Below, one piece after another: positions 46,171 to 55,627 of a DNA stretch of 64,000 nucleotides. The stretch lies in NCBI RefSeq assembly GCF_001428625.1, contig NZ_LMIE01000031.1, positions 117,284-181,283 of the forward strand. The letters are read 5' to 3'. Under the pieces are notes generated by a model that ran no database searches, was not told where the DNA came from, and worked only from the letters and a program-made list of their open reading frames with translations. How positions within the stretch are numbered: position 1 is the first letter of the stretch; the number at the start of each line of letters is the position of its first letter. Position numbers and translations under genes: made by a program. The DNA is from Hydrogenophaga sp. Root209 (lineage in GTDB: Bacteria; Pseudomonadota; Gammaproteobacteria; Burkholderiales; Burkholderiaceae_C).

Positions 46171-46256
46171 AGCACCGGCGTCGCAGTGAATGTACCGGGT
46201 TGCATTGTGTTCGACAGCGCACAGACCCCAACAAGTGGGGGCCTTACGGTCGGCCC

Positions 46257-46745
46257 ATGAACACCGATCAAAGAGCCCACCTCCGGGAACGCCTGGCCAA
46301 ACGGGCGCCACCCAGCCGGCCCACGCCCGATGCCATTTCCAGGATCGCGGCCGAACACGCCGAATTGCAGCAGATGTTCACGGCGTTCGAAAACACACGC
46401 TCGGTGAACAACAAGCGTTTCCTGGTGGAGCGCATCTGCGCCACCGTGGTGGTGCACGCGCAGGTCAAGGAAGAAATCTTCTACCCGGCGGTCGAGGCGG
46501 TGATGCCACAGGCCACACCGCAACATGACACCATGAAGGCACTCGTGGCCCACATCAAGAGCCTGGATCCCGTGGCCGAGGAGGTCGACGCCCCCATCCA
46601 GGTGCTGGCCGAAGAGGTGAAGCAGCACGTGTCGACCTTGCGCGAGAACATGCTGCCACGGGTCAGGGAGTCCCGCATTGACCTGGTGGAGCTCGGGGAC
46701 CGCATGGCCCGGCGCAAGGCCGAACTGATCGCGCAACACCCCTGA
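46257..46745 (+). CDS. Hemerythrin HHE-domain protein
   Basis: 162 residues forming a four-helix bundle. Ligand pattern: EHAELQQMFTAFE (His33), VVVHAQVKEEIFYPAVE (His68 and Glu72), QHDTMKALV (His90) and VKQHVSTLRE (His124). It would hold a di-iron centre that binds oxygen or reacts with NO. The opposite gene is an FNR-like sensor, so an oxygen/NO response is a reasonable inference. Confidence 0.88.
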   Translation: MNTDQRAHLRERLAKRAPPSRPTPDAISRIAAEHAELQQMFTAFENTRSVNNKRFLVERICATVVVHAQVKEEIFYPAVEAVMPQATPQHDTMKALVAHIKSLDPVAEEVDAPIQVLAEEVKQHVSTLRENMLPRVRESRIDLVELGDRMARRKAELIAQHP

Positions 46746-46875
46746 ACCGGCAGCCACTGCGCATCTCCAGCGTCCAGGCCTGGACCACGCGGTGTCATGA
46801 GCGTTGACAAACCTGCCAGCCCCGGCACAGGGCAACCCCGGCATGGGTACGTACACTTGTCAGAAAAACGTGCCC

Positions 46876-47742
46876 ATGACCCCTCAAGACTACGTCCAGC
46901 AAAAAGCAGCCGCCTCCGGCAGCAGCTTCTACTACGCCTTCCTGTTCCTGCCAGCCGAGCGGCGCGCCGCGATCACCGCCTTCTATGCCTTCTGCCGCGA
47001 GGTCGACGACGTGGTGGACGAGGTCAGCGACCCCACCGTGGCACAAACCAAGCTGGCCTGGTGGCGGCGCGAGGTGGCGCAATCGTTTGCCGGCTCACCC
47101 ACCCACCCGGTGATGCGCGCGCTCATGCCCCTGAGCCACACCTACGCCATCGAAGCCCGGCACCTGAACGCCGTGATCGACGGCTGCCAGATGGACCTGG
47201 AGCAGAACCGCTACCTCGATTTCGCCAACCTGCAACGCTACTGCCACCTGGTGGCCGGCGTGGTGGGTGAAGTGGCCGCGCGCATCTTCGGCCAGACGCA
47301 GTTGCAGACCACCGAGTACGCGCACCGGCTGGGCCTGGCGTTTCAGCTCACCAACATCGTGCGCGACGTGGGTGAAGATGCCGCGCGCGGGCGCATCTAC
47401 CTGCCGGTCAACGAACTGCAGAGCTTCAACGTGAAGGCACACGAGCTGCTTCAACGTGGAGCTGCACCCGGCACCGACGAAGCCGATTTCAAGCGCCGCT
47501 TCACCGCACTCATGCAGTTCCAGTGCACCCGCGCACTGCAGACCTACGACGACGCCCTGGCCCTGCTGCCCGCGGCCGACCGCCGCGCCCAGAAGCCGGG
47601 CCTGATGATGGCCAGCATCTACCGCACCCTGCTGCAGGAGATCGCTGCCGATCCGTTGCTGGTGTTGACCCAGCGGGTCAGCCTCACACCGTTGCGCAAA
47701 TTCTGGCTCGCCTGGAAAGTGCAAGCCCTCGGCAGGCTATGA
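46876..47742 (+). CDS. hpnD: Presqualene diphosphate synthase HpnD
   Basis: 288 residues of the squalene/phytoene synthase family. The Asp-rich first motif FCREVDDVVDEV (about 39-50) and the second FQLTNIVRDVGEDAARGRIY are intact. QKAAASGSSFYYAFLFLPA at the start is typical of HpnD, which makes presqualene diphosphate from farnesyl diphosphate. HpnC, the third partner of the HpnCDE route to squalene, is not adjacent. Start at MTPQDY matches the family; earlier in-frame codons do not. Confidence 0.9.
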   Translation: MTPQDYVQQKAAASGSSFYYAFLFLPAERRAAITAFYAFCREVDDVVDEVSDPTVAQTKLAWWRREVAQSFAGSPTHPVMRALMPLSHTYAIEARHLNAVIDGCQMDLEQNRYLDFANLQRYCHLVAGVVGEVAARIFGQTQLQTTEYAHRLGLAFQLTNIVRDVGEDAARGRIYLPVNELQSFNVKAHELLQRGAAPGTDEADFKRRFTALMQFQCTRALQTYDDALALLPAADRRAQKPGLMMASIYRTLLQEIAADPLLVLTQRVSLTPLRKFWLAWKVQALGRL

Positions 47743-47747
47743 GGATT

Positions 47748-47821
47748 GCCCCCACGCTCCACCGCTGGCGCGGGTCGCTGCCCCCCGAGGGGGCGGACCC
47801 GCCTTGGGGCGGCCCGGCGGC
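47748..47821 (+). repeat. Intergenic hairpin repeat, family A, copy 1
   Basis: Between hpnD and hpnE. GCCCCCACG, then CGCTGCCCCCC-AGGGGGCG and a 19-base block CCTTGGGGCGGCCCGGCGG recur on the minus strand at 56370-56443 between livG and livF. The CCCCCC/GGGGGG parts can pair. It ends just before the GTG of hpnE. Probably a short Comamonadaceae-type intergenic repeat. Confidence 0.72.
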
Positions 47822-47830
47822 GGGTCGGCT

Positions 47831-49171
47831 GTGAAGCTCGCCGTCGTCGGCGCAGGCTGGGCCGGCATGGCCGCGGCGGTCGAAGCCGCATCGTTGGGGC
47901 TCGACGTCACCGTGTTCGAAGCCACGCGCACCTTGGGTGGACGCGCCCGCGCGCTGACCACCGAGAAACCCGACGGCACACCCATCACGCTGGACAACGG
48001 CCAACACATCCTGATCGGTGCCTACAGCGAGACGCTGGCCTTGATGCAGCGCGTGGGGCTGAACCTGCCGCAGGTGCTGATGGCACTGCCGCTCTCGCTG
48101 CCCTACCCCGACGGCACGGGCCTGCAGACCCCGGCCTGGGCGACGCGCTGGCCTGCTCCGCTGGACGCACTGGCGGCCATCGCCACCGCGCGCGGATGGC
48201 GCTGGGGCGAGCGCCTGGCGCTGATCCGTGCGTCGCTGGGCTGGCAGCTTGCGGGCTTCCGTTGCACGCCCACGCTCACCGTCGAGGAACTGTGCGAGTC
48301 CTTGCCTGACCGCGTGGTGCAGGAGCTGATCGAACCGCTGTGCGTCTCGGCGCTCAACCTCCCTTCTGCGCATGCCAGTGCGGCCGTCTTTCTGAACGTC
48401 ATGCGCGACGCCCTGTTCGGCCGAGGCGCGGCTGGCTTCAACGCATCGAGCCTGCTGCTGCCACGCACCGATCTCACCAGCCTGTTTCCCGCAGCGGCGG
48501 CGCATTGGCTGCAAAGCCACCATGGCGAGACAACACGCCTTCGAACGGGCGCGCGCATCACCGGGCTGCTGGCCCATGCGGGTCGGTGGCAACTGACGGG
48601 TGATGGCGTGGATGAGGCATTCGATCGCGTGATCTGGGCCACGCCGGCCAGCGTGGCCGCGCAGACCCTGCTCGCCCACGCCGATGACAACGAAGCCCTG
48701 GCCAGTTGGGCTTTGTCGGCGCACGCGCTCGAGTTCACCGCCATCACCACGGTCTACGCCCATGCCGCGGGCGCGCGGCTGCCTGCGCCCATGCTGGCCT
48801 TGCGCGCCGAGCCGCACGCCCATGCCGCGCCGGCGCAGTTCGTGTTCGACCGGGGGCAGCTCAGCCCGACCGATGCGGCCGCGCAAGGCGTGCTGGCCTT
48901 CGTGGTCAGTGCCAGCAACGGTGAGCGCGACGACCTGCAGGCGCGCGTGTTGCAACAGGGCGAACGTCAACTCGGCTGGCCACTGCAGCCACTTCTCAGT
49001 GTGGTGGAGAAGCGCGCAACGTTCGCCTGCACGCCCAGTCTGGAGCGCCCCGGCGCGGTGATGGCCCCCGGGCTGTATGCCGCGGGCGACTATGTACAGG
49101 GGCCCTACCCCGCCACGCTCGAAGGCGCCGTGCGCAGCGGCGTGGCGGCGGCCCGCCTGGCCAACGCCTGA
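47831..49171 (+). CDS. hpnE: Squalene-forming FAD-dependent oxidoreductase HpnE
   Basis: 446 residues. FAD-binding motif LAVVGAGWAGMAAAVEAASL at the N-terminus and a CrtI-like C-terminal FAD/NADPH site (APGLYAAGDYVQGPYPATLE). HpnE reduces hydroxysqualene to squalene in the HpnCDE route to hopanoids. The start is GTG, because homology begins with VKLAVVGAG; the ATG 27 bases upstream lies in the intergenic repeat. It follows hpnD across that repeat. Confidence 0.87.
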   Translation: MKLAVVGAGWAGMAAAVEAASLGLDVTVFEATRTLGGRARALTTEKPDGTPITLDNGQHILIGAYSETLALMQRVGLNLPQVLMALPLSLPYPDGTGLQTPAWATRWPAPLDALAAIATARGWRWGERLALIRASLGWQLAGFRCTPTLTVEELCESLPDRVVQELIEPLCVSALNLPSAHASAAVFLNVMRDALFGRGAAGFNASSLLLPRTDLTSLFPAAAAHWLQSHHGETTRLRTGARITGLLAHAGRWQLTGDGVDEAFDRVIWATPASVAAQTLLAHADDNEALASWALSAHALEFTAITTVYAHAAGARLPAPMLALRAEPHAHAAPAQFVFDRGQLSPTDAAAQGVLAFVVSASNGERDDLQARVLQQGERQLGWPLQPLLSVVEKRATFACTPSLERPGAVMAPGLYAAGDYVQGPYPATLEGAVRSGVAAARLANA

Positions 49172-49265
49172 GCCGACAAAAAAAGCACCCGTGGGGAACC
49201 TCTGCAAAGCCGGGCGTTCCCACCAGATGGATTTTTCTCAACCTCCCACCAAGGAACCCCCGCTG

Positions 49266-49727
49266 ATGACCCGAACCAGCCTCACCCGAACCCTGCTGAT
49301 TGCAACCGGCCTGTGCCTCGCGGCGCTGTTCAACACGACGGCCAACGCACGGAACATGGTCAGCGTCAAAGGCAGCACGCTGAACATGCGCGAAGGGCCT
49401 GGCACCCACACCGCCGTGCTGTGGGAGCTGAAACGAGGCTATCCGCTGCAGATCACCCAGCGCAAGGGCCGCTGGCTGCGGGTGCGCGACTTCGAGGGCG
49501 ACACCGGCTGGGTGGCACGCTCACTCACGGGCAACACACCGCACCATATCGTCAAGTCCAAAGTGGCCAACGTGCGCAGCGGACCTGGCACGCAGCACCG
49601 CATCGTGGGCAAGGTCGAATACGGCGAGTTGCTGCGCACCCGCGAGAAGCGCGCCGACTGGGTGCGCGTGGAGCGCAGCGAGGGCGTGGGCGGCTGGATC
49701 GCGAAACGGCTGCTCTGGGGCTTCTGA
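49266..49727 (+). CDS. Exported protein with two bacterial SH3 domains
   Basis: 153 residues. Signal peptide (cleavage near ANAR, residue 29) and two SH3b copies, each with LNMREGPGTHTAVLWEL and VRSGPGTQHRIVGKVEYG; each ends in a GW-type motif (GDTGWVARSL, VGGWIAKRLL). SH3b domains bind cell-wall peptides. AAGGAACCCCCGCTG precedes the ATG. Convergent with the GST gene downstream. Confidence 0.9.
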   Translation: MTRTSLTRTLLIATGLCLAALFNTTANARNMVSVKGSTLNMREGPGTHTAVLWELKRGYPLQITQRKGRWLRVRDFEGDTGWVARSLTGNTPHHIVKSKVANVRSGPGTQHRIVGKVEYGELLRTREKRADWVRVERSEGVGGWIAKRLLWGF

Positions 49728-49737
49728 AAACCGACGC

Positions 49738-50388
49738 TCAACCGAACTCGCGCACCTGAACATAGGCTGGCCGCGCCATGCAGCGCAGGATCCAGTCGTG
49801 CGTGAGTGGGTGGGCGGCCATCAGCGACTGCGAGGGGCGGGCCCAGTTGAGCACACTGGCTGCACAGACATCGGCCACGGTGAACCGCGCGGCCGCAAGA
49901 AAGGCCTCGCCCGCATCCTTCTGTTTTTGCAGGTGCTGTTCGATCACGCGCAGCGGCACCGCCAGGCGGCGCTCGGCGGCGTTGGCCATCTCGGGCTTGC
50001 GCCGCTCCTCGGGCATCGCCAAGCGGTGCATCAGCACGGTCAACGCGTCGGCCTCGGTTTCCGTCACGGCCCAGAAGCTCCAGCGCAAGGCCTCGGCGTC
50101 TTCGCGCGGCGTGGCGGGTGTGATGCTCACGCCGTCCGCTGGTCCGTGGTGGCGTGCGATGTACAGCGCACAAGCCATGCTCTCCCACACCACCACATCG
50201 CCCTCTGGCCTCGCATCGACGATGGCCGGCACGTGACCATTGGGGTTGATGGCCAGGAACTCCGGCGTGCGCGTGCCTCCGCCCTGGTAGGCCAGCTTCT
50301 CGTGGTGGTAGTTCAGTCCGAGTTCGGTGGCGGCCCACAAAGGGCGCACGGCGCGGGACGCGGGAATGCCGTAGATCGTGAGGCTCAT
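49738..50388 (-). CDS. Glutathione S-transferase family protein
   Basis: 216 residues. The N-terminal thioredoxin-like domain MSLTIYGIPASRAVRPLWAA, the cis-Pro loop NGHVPAIVDA and VVWESMACALYIA, and the helical C-terminal domain with FTVADVCAASVLNWA. Soluble and cytoplasmic. Substrate cannot be read from sequence. The ATG at MSLTIY fits the domain start. It lies 26 bases from the HAD gene upstream of it on the same strand. Confidence 0.9.
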   Translation of the reverse strand: MSLTIYGIPASRAVRPLWAATELGLNYHHEKLAYQGGGTRTPEFLAINPNGHVPAIVDARPEGDVVVWESMACALYIARHHGPADGVSITPATPREDAEALRWSFWAVTETEADALTVLMHRLAMPEERRKPEMANAAERRLAVPLRVIEQHLQKQKDAGEAFLAAARFTVADVCAASVLNWARPSQSLMAAHPLTHDWILRCMARPAYVQVREFG

Positions 50389-50414
50389 GTCGAACGCTGC
50401 GGGGGGAAAAGGGA

Positions 50415-51152
50415 TCAACCGATCTGTCGGCACAGGGCCATCAGGTCGGCAACGGTGGTGTGCGGCTGCACGGGTGCGTGCTCCCAGGCCATGCCCGTGC
50501 GGTTGACCCAGGCCACCTGCATGCCGGCGCCCAGGGCACCCAACACATCCAGGCGCGCGTCGTCACCGATGTGCAGCACCTCGGCGGCGTCCACACCGGC
50601 GGCATCGGCGGCTGCATGGAAGATGCGTGGATCGGGTTTGCCCACGCCGAATTCACGGGCGCTGAAGGCAGCGTGAAAGTGGTTCCCCAGACCCACGCGG
50701 TGCACATCGGCATTGCCGTTGGACACGGCCACCACCGGAAAGCGGGTGCTCAGCCATTCCAGTGCGGGCATGGCGTCTTCGAACAACTGCACGCGCTGGC
50801 GCTCGTCAAAGAACACGTCGAACGCGGGCTCGGCCAGCGCGGGGTCGTCTCCAGCACGTTGCAACACGTGGCGAATCGACTCGCGGCGCAGCGCGCTGAG
50901 GTCGTGGGCCAGGTCGGGTCGCAGGGTCTGCAAGTGGTTGCGGGCCTCACGCAGAGCGCCTGGCGTGGCGTAGAGCTGGGCGGTGGCCGGCGCATGCTGG
51001 CTGAGCCAGCGGGCCAGCATGGCTTCGGCGCGCTCGATGGTGGGCCAGATCGGCCAGAGTGTGTCGTCCAGATCGATGCTGATGGCGCGGATGCGGGCGG
51101 GGTCCAGCGCGAAAGGCGCGGGCGGCAGGGCTGTACTCGTGGGGGTTTTCAT
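50415..51152 (-). CDS. HAD-superfamily phosphatase
   Basis: 245 residues. Motif I SIDLDDTLWP with Asp27 nucleophile and Asp29, motif II VVAVSNGNAD, motif III lysine in GVGKPDPRIF and motif IV HIGDDARLD are all visible, and the cap domain lies between I and II. It dephosphorylates a small cytosolic substrate that I cannot name. Start at MKTPTS; the ferrochelatase gene begins 20 bases away on the opposite strand. Confidence 0.88.
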   Translation of the reverse strand: MKTPTSTALPPAPFALDPARIRAISIDLDDTLWPIWPTIERAEAMLARWLSQHAPATAQLYATPGALREARNHLQTLRPDLAHDLSALRRESIRHVLQRAGDDPALAEPAFDVFFDERQRVQLFEDAMPALEWLSTRFPVVAVSNGNADVHRVGLGNHFHAAFSAREFGVGKPDPRIFHAAADAAGVDAAEVLHIGDDARLDVLGALGAGMQVAWVNRTGMAWEHAPVQPHTTVADLMALCRQIG

Positions 51153-51171
51153 GCTTGCGTGAGAATAGCGC

Positions 51172-52263
51172 ATGCCCTTCAACACCGAACCGCCCTACCA
51201 ACACGGCCAGCCGGCTCGCACCGCTGTATTGCTGTGCAACCTGGGCACCCCCGACGAACCCACCGCCCCCGCCCTGCGCCGCTACCTGGCCGAATTCCTG
51301 AGCGATCAGCGCGTCGTGGAAATACCGCGGCTTGTCTGGATGCTGATCCTGCACGGCATCATCCTGCGCGTGCGGCCCAAAAAATCGGCCGCCAAGTACG
51401 CCGGTATATGGATGCCCGAGGGCTCGCCGCTGAAGGTGTGGACCGAACGCCAGGCCACGCTGCTGCGAGGCTACCTGGGTGAGCGCGGCCACCAGGTGAC
51501 CGTGCGCTACGCCATGCGCTATGGCAACCCCTCCATTGCTTCGGTGATGGACGAACTCAAGGCCGAGGGCGTGACGCGCGTGCTGGTGCTGCCGGCCTAC
51601 CCACAGTACAGCGCCACCACCACGGCCAGCGTGGTGGACGGCGTGATGAACTGGGCGGCCAAGGTGCGCAACCTGCCCGAGCTGCGCTTCATCAACCGCT
51701 ATCACGACCATCCCGGCTACATCCAGGCACTGGCCAAGTCCATTCGCGCGCACTGGGCGGCACACGGCCAGTGCGAGCAGCTGGTGATGAGCTTTCACGG
51801 CGTGCCTGAGCGCACGCTGCAGCTGGGCGACCCCTACCACTGCGAGTGCCACAAGACCGCGCGCCTGCTGGCCGAGCAGTTGGGGTTGGCGAAAGAACGC
51901 TACAAGGTCACCTTCCAGTCGCGCTTCGGCAAGGCCAAGTGGCTGGAGCCCTACACCGAGCCCACGCTGATCGATCTGGCGCAGAAGGGCTTGAAGAGCG
52001 TGGACGTGGTCTGCCCCGGCTTCACCAGCGACTGCCTTGAAACGCTGGAAGAGATCAACATGGAAGCGCGTGAAGCCTTCCTGCACGCGGGTGGCAGCAA
52101 CTTCCAGTACATCCCCTGCCTCAACGATCAGCCCGAGTGGATCCGCGCGCTCACCGACGTGGCCGAGCAGCACCTGCAAGGCTGGCCCACGAAGACTGCG
52201 GACAGCCCGATGGAGTTGCAAGGCAGCCGCGAGCGGGCGCTGGCGTTGGGGGCGAAAGACTGA
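51172..52263 (+). CDS. hemH: Ferrochelatase
   Basis: 363 residues, the usual bacterial length. GTPDEPTAPALRRYLAEFL, EGSPLKVW, the active-site His209 in MSFHGVPERT and CPGFTSDCLETLEEI are the diagnostic blocks. It inserts iron into protoporphyrin IX, the last step of haem synthesis, at the inner face of the membrane. The divergent HAD gene and downstream DUF2200 gene do not suggest an operon. Confidence 0.96.
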   Translation: MPFNTEPPYQHGQPARTAVLLCNLGTPDEPTAPALRRYLAEFLSDQRVVEIPRLVWMLILHGIILRVRPKKSAAKYAGIWMPEGSPLKVWTERQATLLRGYLGERGHQVTVRYAMRYGNPSIASVMDELKAEGVTRVLVLPAYPQYSATTTASVVDGVMNWAAKVRNLPELRFINRYHDHPGYIQALAKSIRAHWAAHGQCEQLVMSFHGVPERTLQLGDPYHCECHKTARLLAEQLGLAKERYKVTFQSRFGKAKWLEPYTEPTLIDLAQKGLKSVDVVCPGFTSDCLETLEEINMEAREAFLHAGGSNFQYIPCLNDQPEWIRALTDVAEQHLQGWPTKTADSPMELQGSRERALALGAKD

Positions 52264-52287
52264 CTGTGGTTCGCGGGAGCGATGACG

Positions 52288-52638
52288 ATGCCAACCCACT
52301 CCATTTTCAAGACAGCATTTTCAAAGGTCTATCCGCTGTACGTTCAGAAGGCGGTGCGCAAGAACCGAACGAAAGAGGAAGTCGACGAGATCATCCGCTG
52401 GTTGACAGGCTACGACCGGGCGGGGCTGGAGCGGCAGATCGAACGGGGCAACGACTTTGAAACCTTCTTCGCGCAAGCCCCGGCGATGCACCCGAACACC
52501 TCATTGATCAAGGGCGTCGTCTGCGGTGTGCGCGTGGAGGAAGTCGAGGATCCGTTGATGCAGCGAATCCGTTACCTCGACAAGCTGATCGACGAGCTGG
52601 CGAAGGGCAGGAAGATGGAGAAGATTCTGCGGACGTAG
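52288..52638 (+). CDS. DUF2200 family protein
   Basis: 116 residues: [20 protein letters not shown] then [34 protein letters not shown] and [20 protein letters not shown]. Function unknown; the family is small, cytosolic and usually single. The second of two ATGs is chosen because GGAG lies 8 bases before it and only 2 before the first. Confidence 0.88.
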   Translation: MPTHSIFKTAFSKVYPLYVQKAVRKNRTKEEVDEIIRWLTGYDRAGLERQIERGNDFETFFAQAPAMHPNTSLIKGVVCGVRVEEVEDPLMQRIRYLDKLIDELAKGRKMEKILRT

Positions 52639-52666
52639 TGCCAATGGTGACCGGACAGCAGCGCGC

Positions 52667-53530
52667 TCAGTGCCCCGCCAGAAACCGCTGCACCAGCTCG
52701 AACTGCTCGGGCACGTTCAAAGCCGGTGCATGCCCGCAGCCAGCCATCGTCACCACCAGCGCGCGCGGTCCACGGTCACGCATGGCCTCCGCCGTGTCAG
52801 CCAACAGCAGATCGGAATCGGCACCGCGCAGGCACAGCACCGGCACGTCGATGCGGTCGTAGGTCGGCCACAGTTCGTAGTCGGTGGGGTGGTGGGTGAA
52901 CTGTTGCACCATGGCCGGGTCGTAGTGCGGCGTCACGCGGCCATCGGGCAGGCGACGCGTGGAACTCTCGGTGAGCAGCGTCCACTGGGCATCGCTCAAG
53001 TAGCCATACGGCTGGTAGATGGTGCGGAAGTACCGCTGCAGCTCGCCCACCGTGTCGAAGGCGGCCGGGTTGCCGGCGTAGCTGCGGATGCGCGCAATGG
53101 CCGCGTCCGCGGTCTTGGGGCCAATGTCGTTGAGCACCAGGCGCTCGATGCGCCCGTGCAGCGGGCCGGCCGCGCACACCATGCCGATGGCGCCGCCCAT
53201 GGAGGTGCCCACCCAGTGGAAGCGCTTGAGCGCGAGCTGGTCCACCAGCGATGTGGCGATGCGGCTGTAGAAGTCCAGGCAGTACTCGGACTCGGGCTTC
53301 GGGCTCCACTGGCTCAGGCCGCGACCAATGGTGTCGGGACAGATGACGCGCCAGCCCTGCGCACTGAGGTGCGCAGCCAAAGGGTCCATGTCGCGCCCGG
53401 TGCGCGCCAGGCCGTGCCAGGCCACCACGACCGGGCCCGCGGGGGCCTCAGGCTCCCAGTCCATGAAATGGATCTCCCGCCCTTCGCAGATGATGTAGCG
53501 CGAGCGTGGGGTGACGGCGGCGCGGTTCAT
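52667..53530 (-). CDS. Alpha/beta-fold hydrolase at the end of the liv operon
   Basis: 287 residues. Nucleophile elbow [12 protein letters not shown] with Ser, oxyanion region [18 protein letters not shown], Asp in [14 protein letters not shown] and His in GCGHAPALN. Its ATG overlaps livM by 4 bases, so it is co-expressed with the transporter. The transporter might thus import an ester, amide or lactone that this enzyme opens. The fold alone does not define the substrate. Confidence 0.88.
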   Translation of the reverse strand: MNRAAVTPRSRYIICEGREIHFMDWEPEAPAGPVVVAWHGLARTGRDMDPLAAHLSAQGWRVICPDTIGRGLSQWSPKPESEYCLDFYSRIATSLVDQLALKRFHWVGTSMGGAIGMVCAAGPLHGRIERLVLNDIGPKTADAAIARIRSYAGNPAAFDTVGELQRYFRTIYQPYGYLSDAQWTLLTESSTRRLPDGRVTPHYDPAMVQQFTHHPTDYELWPTYDRIDVPVLCLRGADSDLLLADTAEAMRDRGPRALVVTMAGCGHAPALNVPEQFELVQRFLAGH

Positions 53531-54627
53531 GGCGTGCCTTTCAGCCGCGCCAGCGCGGCGCGCTCGCGCAGCTTGCCCACGATGCCGGTGGGAAAGTAGT
53601 AGACCGAGAGCACGAACAGCACGCCCAGCCAGAGCAGCCAGCGGTCGGGCGTGAGCAGCGCGGGCAGCAACGGAATACCTTCGGTGGCCTGGCCCGCGAC
53701 GCGCAGCAGGTCCTGCAGGTAACTCTGTGCCACCAGGAACAGGACGCTGCCGATCAGCGCGCCATACAGCGTGCCCATGCCGCCGATCACGACGATGAGC
53801 AGGATGTCCAGCATGATCTCGAACGAGAGCGAGGTGTCGGGCCCGTTGTAGCGCAGCCAGATCGCCAGCAGGCAGCCCGCGAGCGTGGCGAACGACGCCG
53901 AGAGCACGTTGGACAGCGTGCGATAGACCACCGTGCGATAACCCAGCGCCTCGGCGCGAAAGTCGTTCTCTCGAATGGCTTGCAGCACGCGGCCGAACGG
54001 TGAATTCACGATGCGCAGGATGGTCAGGAAAATCGCCGTCACCGCCACGAAGATCAGGTAGTAGGTGATCAGGCGGCCATTCAGATCGACCTCGCCCAGC
54101 GGTGTCACCAGGGGCTCCTCGCGCAGCATGAAGCCGGGCGAGAGCAGCTCGGGCACGCGAAAACTCAGGCCGTCTTCGCCACCGGTGAAGTCCGACAACT
54201 GCGAGGCCAGCGTGAGGAAGGCCGAGGCCACGGCCAGCGTGATCATGGCGAAAAAGATCGCCTTCACGCGCAACGAAAACAGGCCGATGAGCAGCGACAG
54301 CACGAGCGAGATCAGCAGCGCGCAGACCACACCCACGGCCAACGCGCCCCAGCTCGCCTGCTCCACCGAATTGAGCGCGATCGCCACGCCATAGGCACCG
54401 ATGCCGAAGAACATGGTGTGCGCAAAGCTCACGATGCCGGTGTAGCCCAGCAGCAAATCAAAGCTGGCCACCAGCGCCACGAAGATCAGCACCTTGGCTG
54501 CGACGTTGAGCGCTTTCACGCCGGGGAACAGGAAGGGCGCGAAGGCCAGGCCGAGGAACAGCACGATCAGCAAGGCGGTGAGCCAGCGGCTGCGCGGCAG
54601 GTCGTTGGACAGGAGACGGGAAATCAT
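53527..54627 (-). CDS. livM: Branched-chain-amino-acid-type ABC permease LivM
   Basis: 366 residues with about nine to ten membrane segments. ALNSVEQASWGALAVGVVCA and the permease pattern PFGRVLQAIRENDFRAEALG with GGMGTLYGALIGSVLFLVAQ are typical. Pairs with LivH to form the inner-membrane channel of a HAAT-type transporter. The start at MISRLLSND follows GGAG. Overlaps the hydrolase gene by 4 bases. Confidence 0.9.
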   Translation of the reverse strand: MISRLLSNDLPRSRWLTALLIVLFLGLAFAPFLFPGVKALNVAAKVLIFVALVASFDLLLGYTGIVSFAHTMFFGIGAYGVAIALNSVEQASWGALAVGVVCALLISLVLSLLIGLFSLRVKAIFFAMITLAVASAFLTLASQLSDFTGGEDGLSFRVPELLSPGFMLREEPLVTPLGEVDLNGRLITYYLIFVAVTAIFLTILRIVNSPFGRVLQAIRENDFRAEALGYRTVVYRTLSNVLSASFATLAGCLLAIWLRYNGPDTSLSFEIMLDILLIVVIGGMGTLYGALIGSVLFLVAQSYLQDLLRVAGQATEGIPLLPALLTPDRWLLWLGVLFVLSVYYFPTGIVGKLRERAALARLKGTP

Positions 54628-54637
54628 GGTCGGCTCC

Positions 54638-55627
54638 TTATCGGTTCGTGACCGGGTAAACACCTTGTGGCCGCCACAAGAGAATCGCCACCATCAGCGC
54701 GATGTTGGAAAACAGCGCGACCTTGGGCACCAGGAAGCCGGTGTAGTTGGCCATCAGGCCCACCAGCAGCGCGCCGATCAGCGCGCCCAGCGTGGAGCCC
54801 AGGCCGCCGATGATGATGACGATGAAGATCAACACGTTGACCTGCGCGCCCATCTGCGGCGTGACGGTCTGCTGGTAGAGGCCCCACATCACACCGCCCA
54901 GGCCCGCGAGCGCACTGCCCACCACGAACACGCCGATGAAGAGCTGGCGGATGCGGTAGCCGAGCGACTCGACCATCTCGCGGTCCTGCACGCCGGCGCG
55001 CACCAGCAGGCCGACCTTGGTGCGGTTGAGCGTCCACACCATCGCGGCGAACACCGCGGCGCCCACCAGCACCGCGAGCAGGCGGTACTTCTCCACCGCC
55101 GCGTCGCCGAAAATGAAGGAGCCGCGCAGGCTCTCGGGCAATGGCAGCGCGATCTGCTCGGGGCCCCAGACGACCTTGATCATTTCTTCACCAATGATCA
55201 TGCCGCCCATGGTGATGAGGATCTGCTTGAGGTGCATGCCGTAGACCGGGCGAATGATGAGCCGCTCGAACACCCAGCCCAGCGCACCCGCCACCGCCAT
55301 GGCCACCAGCATCGCGGGCAGCAGCGCCACCAGGTTGAGCCAGAGGCTGTCGGCCGTGGTGTAGCTGCCCATGCTGGCCAGCACGGTGGTGGCCACGAAG
55401 GCGCCAAGCGCGATGAACACGCCGTGGCCGAAGTTGAGCACGTCCATGAGGCCGAACACCAGCGTGAGGCCCGAGGCGATGATGAAGATGATCATGCCCA
55501 TGGCCAGACCCGCCACGGTGAGCGTGAGCCAGGTGGAGCCGCTGCCCACGGCGGGCAGTGCAATCAGCGCCAGCGCCGGCACCAACGCGAGCGGCTTCCA
55601 GTCGAAGTCGGCTTTGAGAAGTGTCAT
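54638..55627 (-). CDS. livH: Branched-chain-amino-acid-type ABC permease LivH
   Basis: 329 residues, about eight or nine membrane segments, slightly longer than the classical LivH. IIASGLTLVFGLMDVLNFGH is the strongly conserved LivH opening, and VNVLIFIVIIIGGLGSTLGA the later loop. It overlaps livF by 4 bases and lies 10 bases from livM. Confidence 0.9.
   Translation of the reverse strand: MTLLKADFDWKPLALVPALALIALPAVGSGSTWLTLTVAGLAMGMIIFIIASGLTLVFGLMDVLNFGHGVFIALGAFVATTVLASMGSYTTADSLWLNLVALLPAMLVAMAVAGALGWVFERLIIRPVYGMHLKQILITMGGMIIGEEMIKVVWGPEQIALPLPESLRGSFIFGDAAVEKYRLLAVLVGAAVFAAMVWTLNRTKVGLLVRAGVQDREMVESLGYRIRQLFIGVFVVGSALAGLGGVMWGLYQQTVTPQMGAQVNVLIFIVIIIGGLGSTLGALIGALLVGLMANYTGFLVPKVALFSNIALMVAILLWRPQGVYPVTNR

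Noticed and set aside
46804-46832. TTGACA before hpnD as a promoter
   Set aside because: No acceptable -10 at 16-18 bases.
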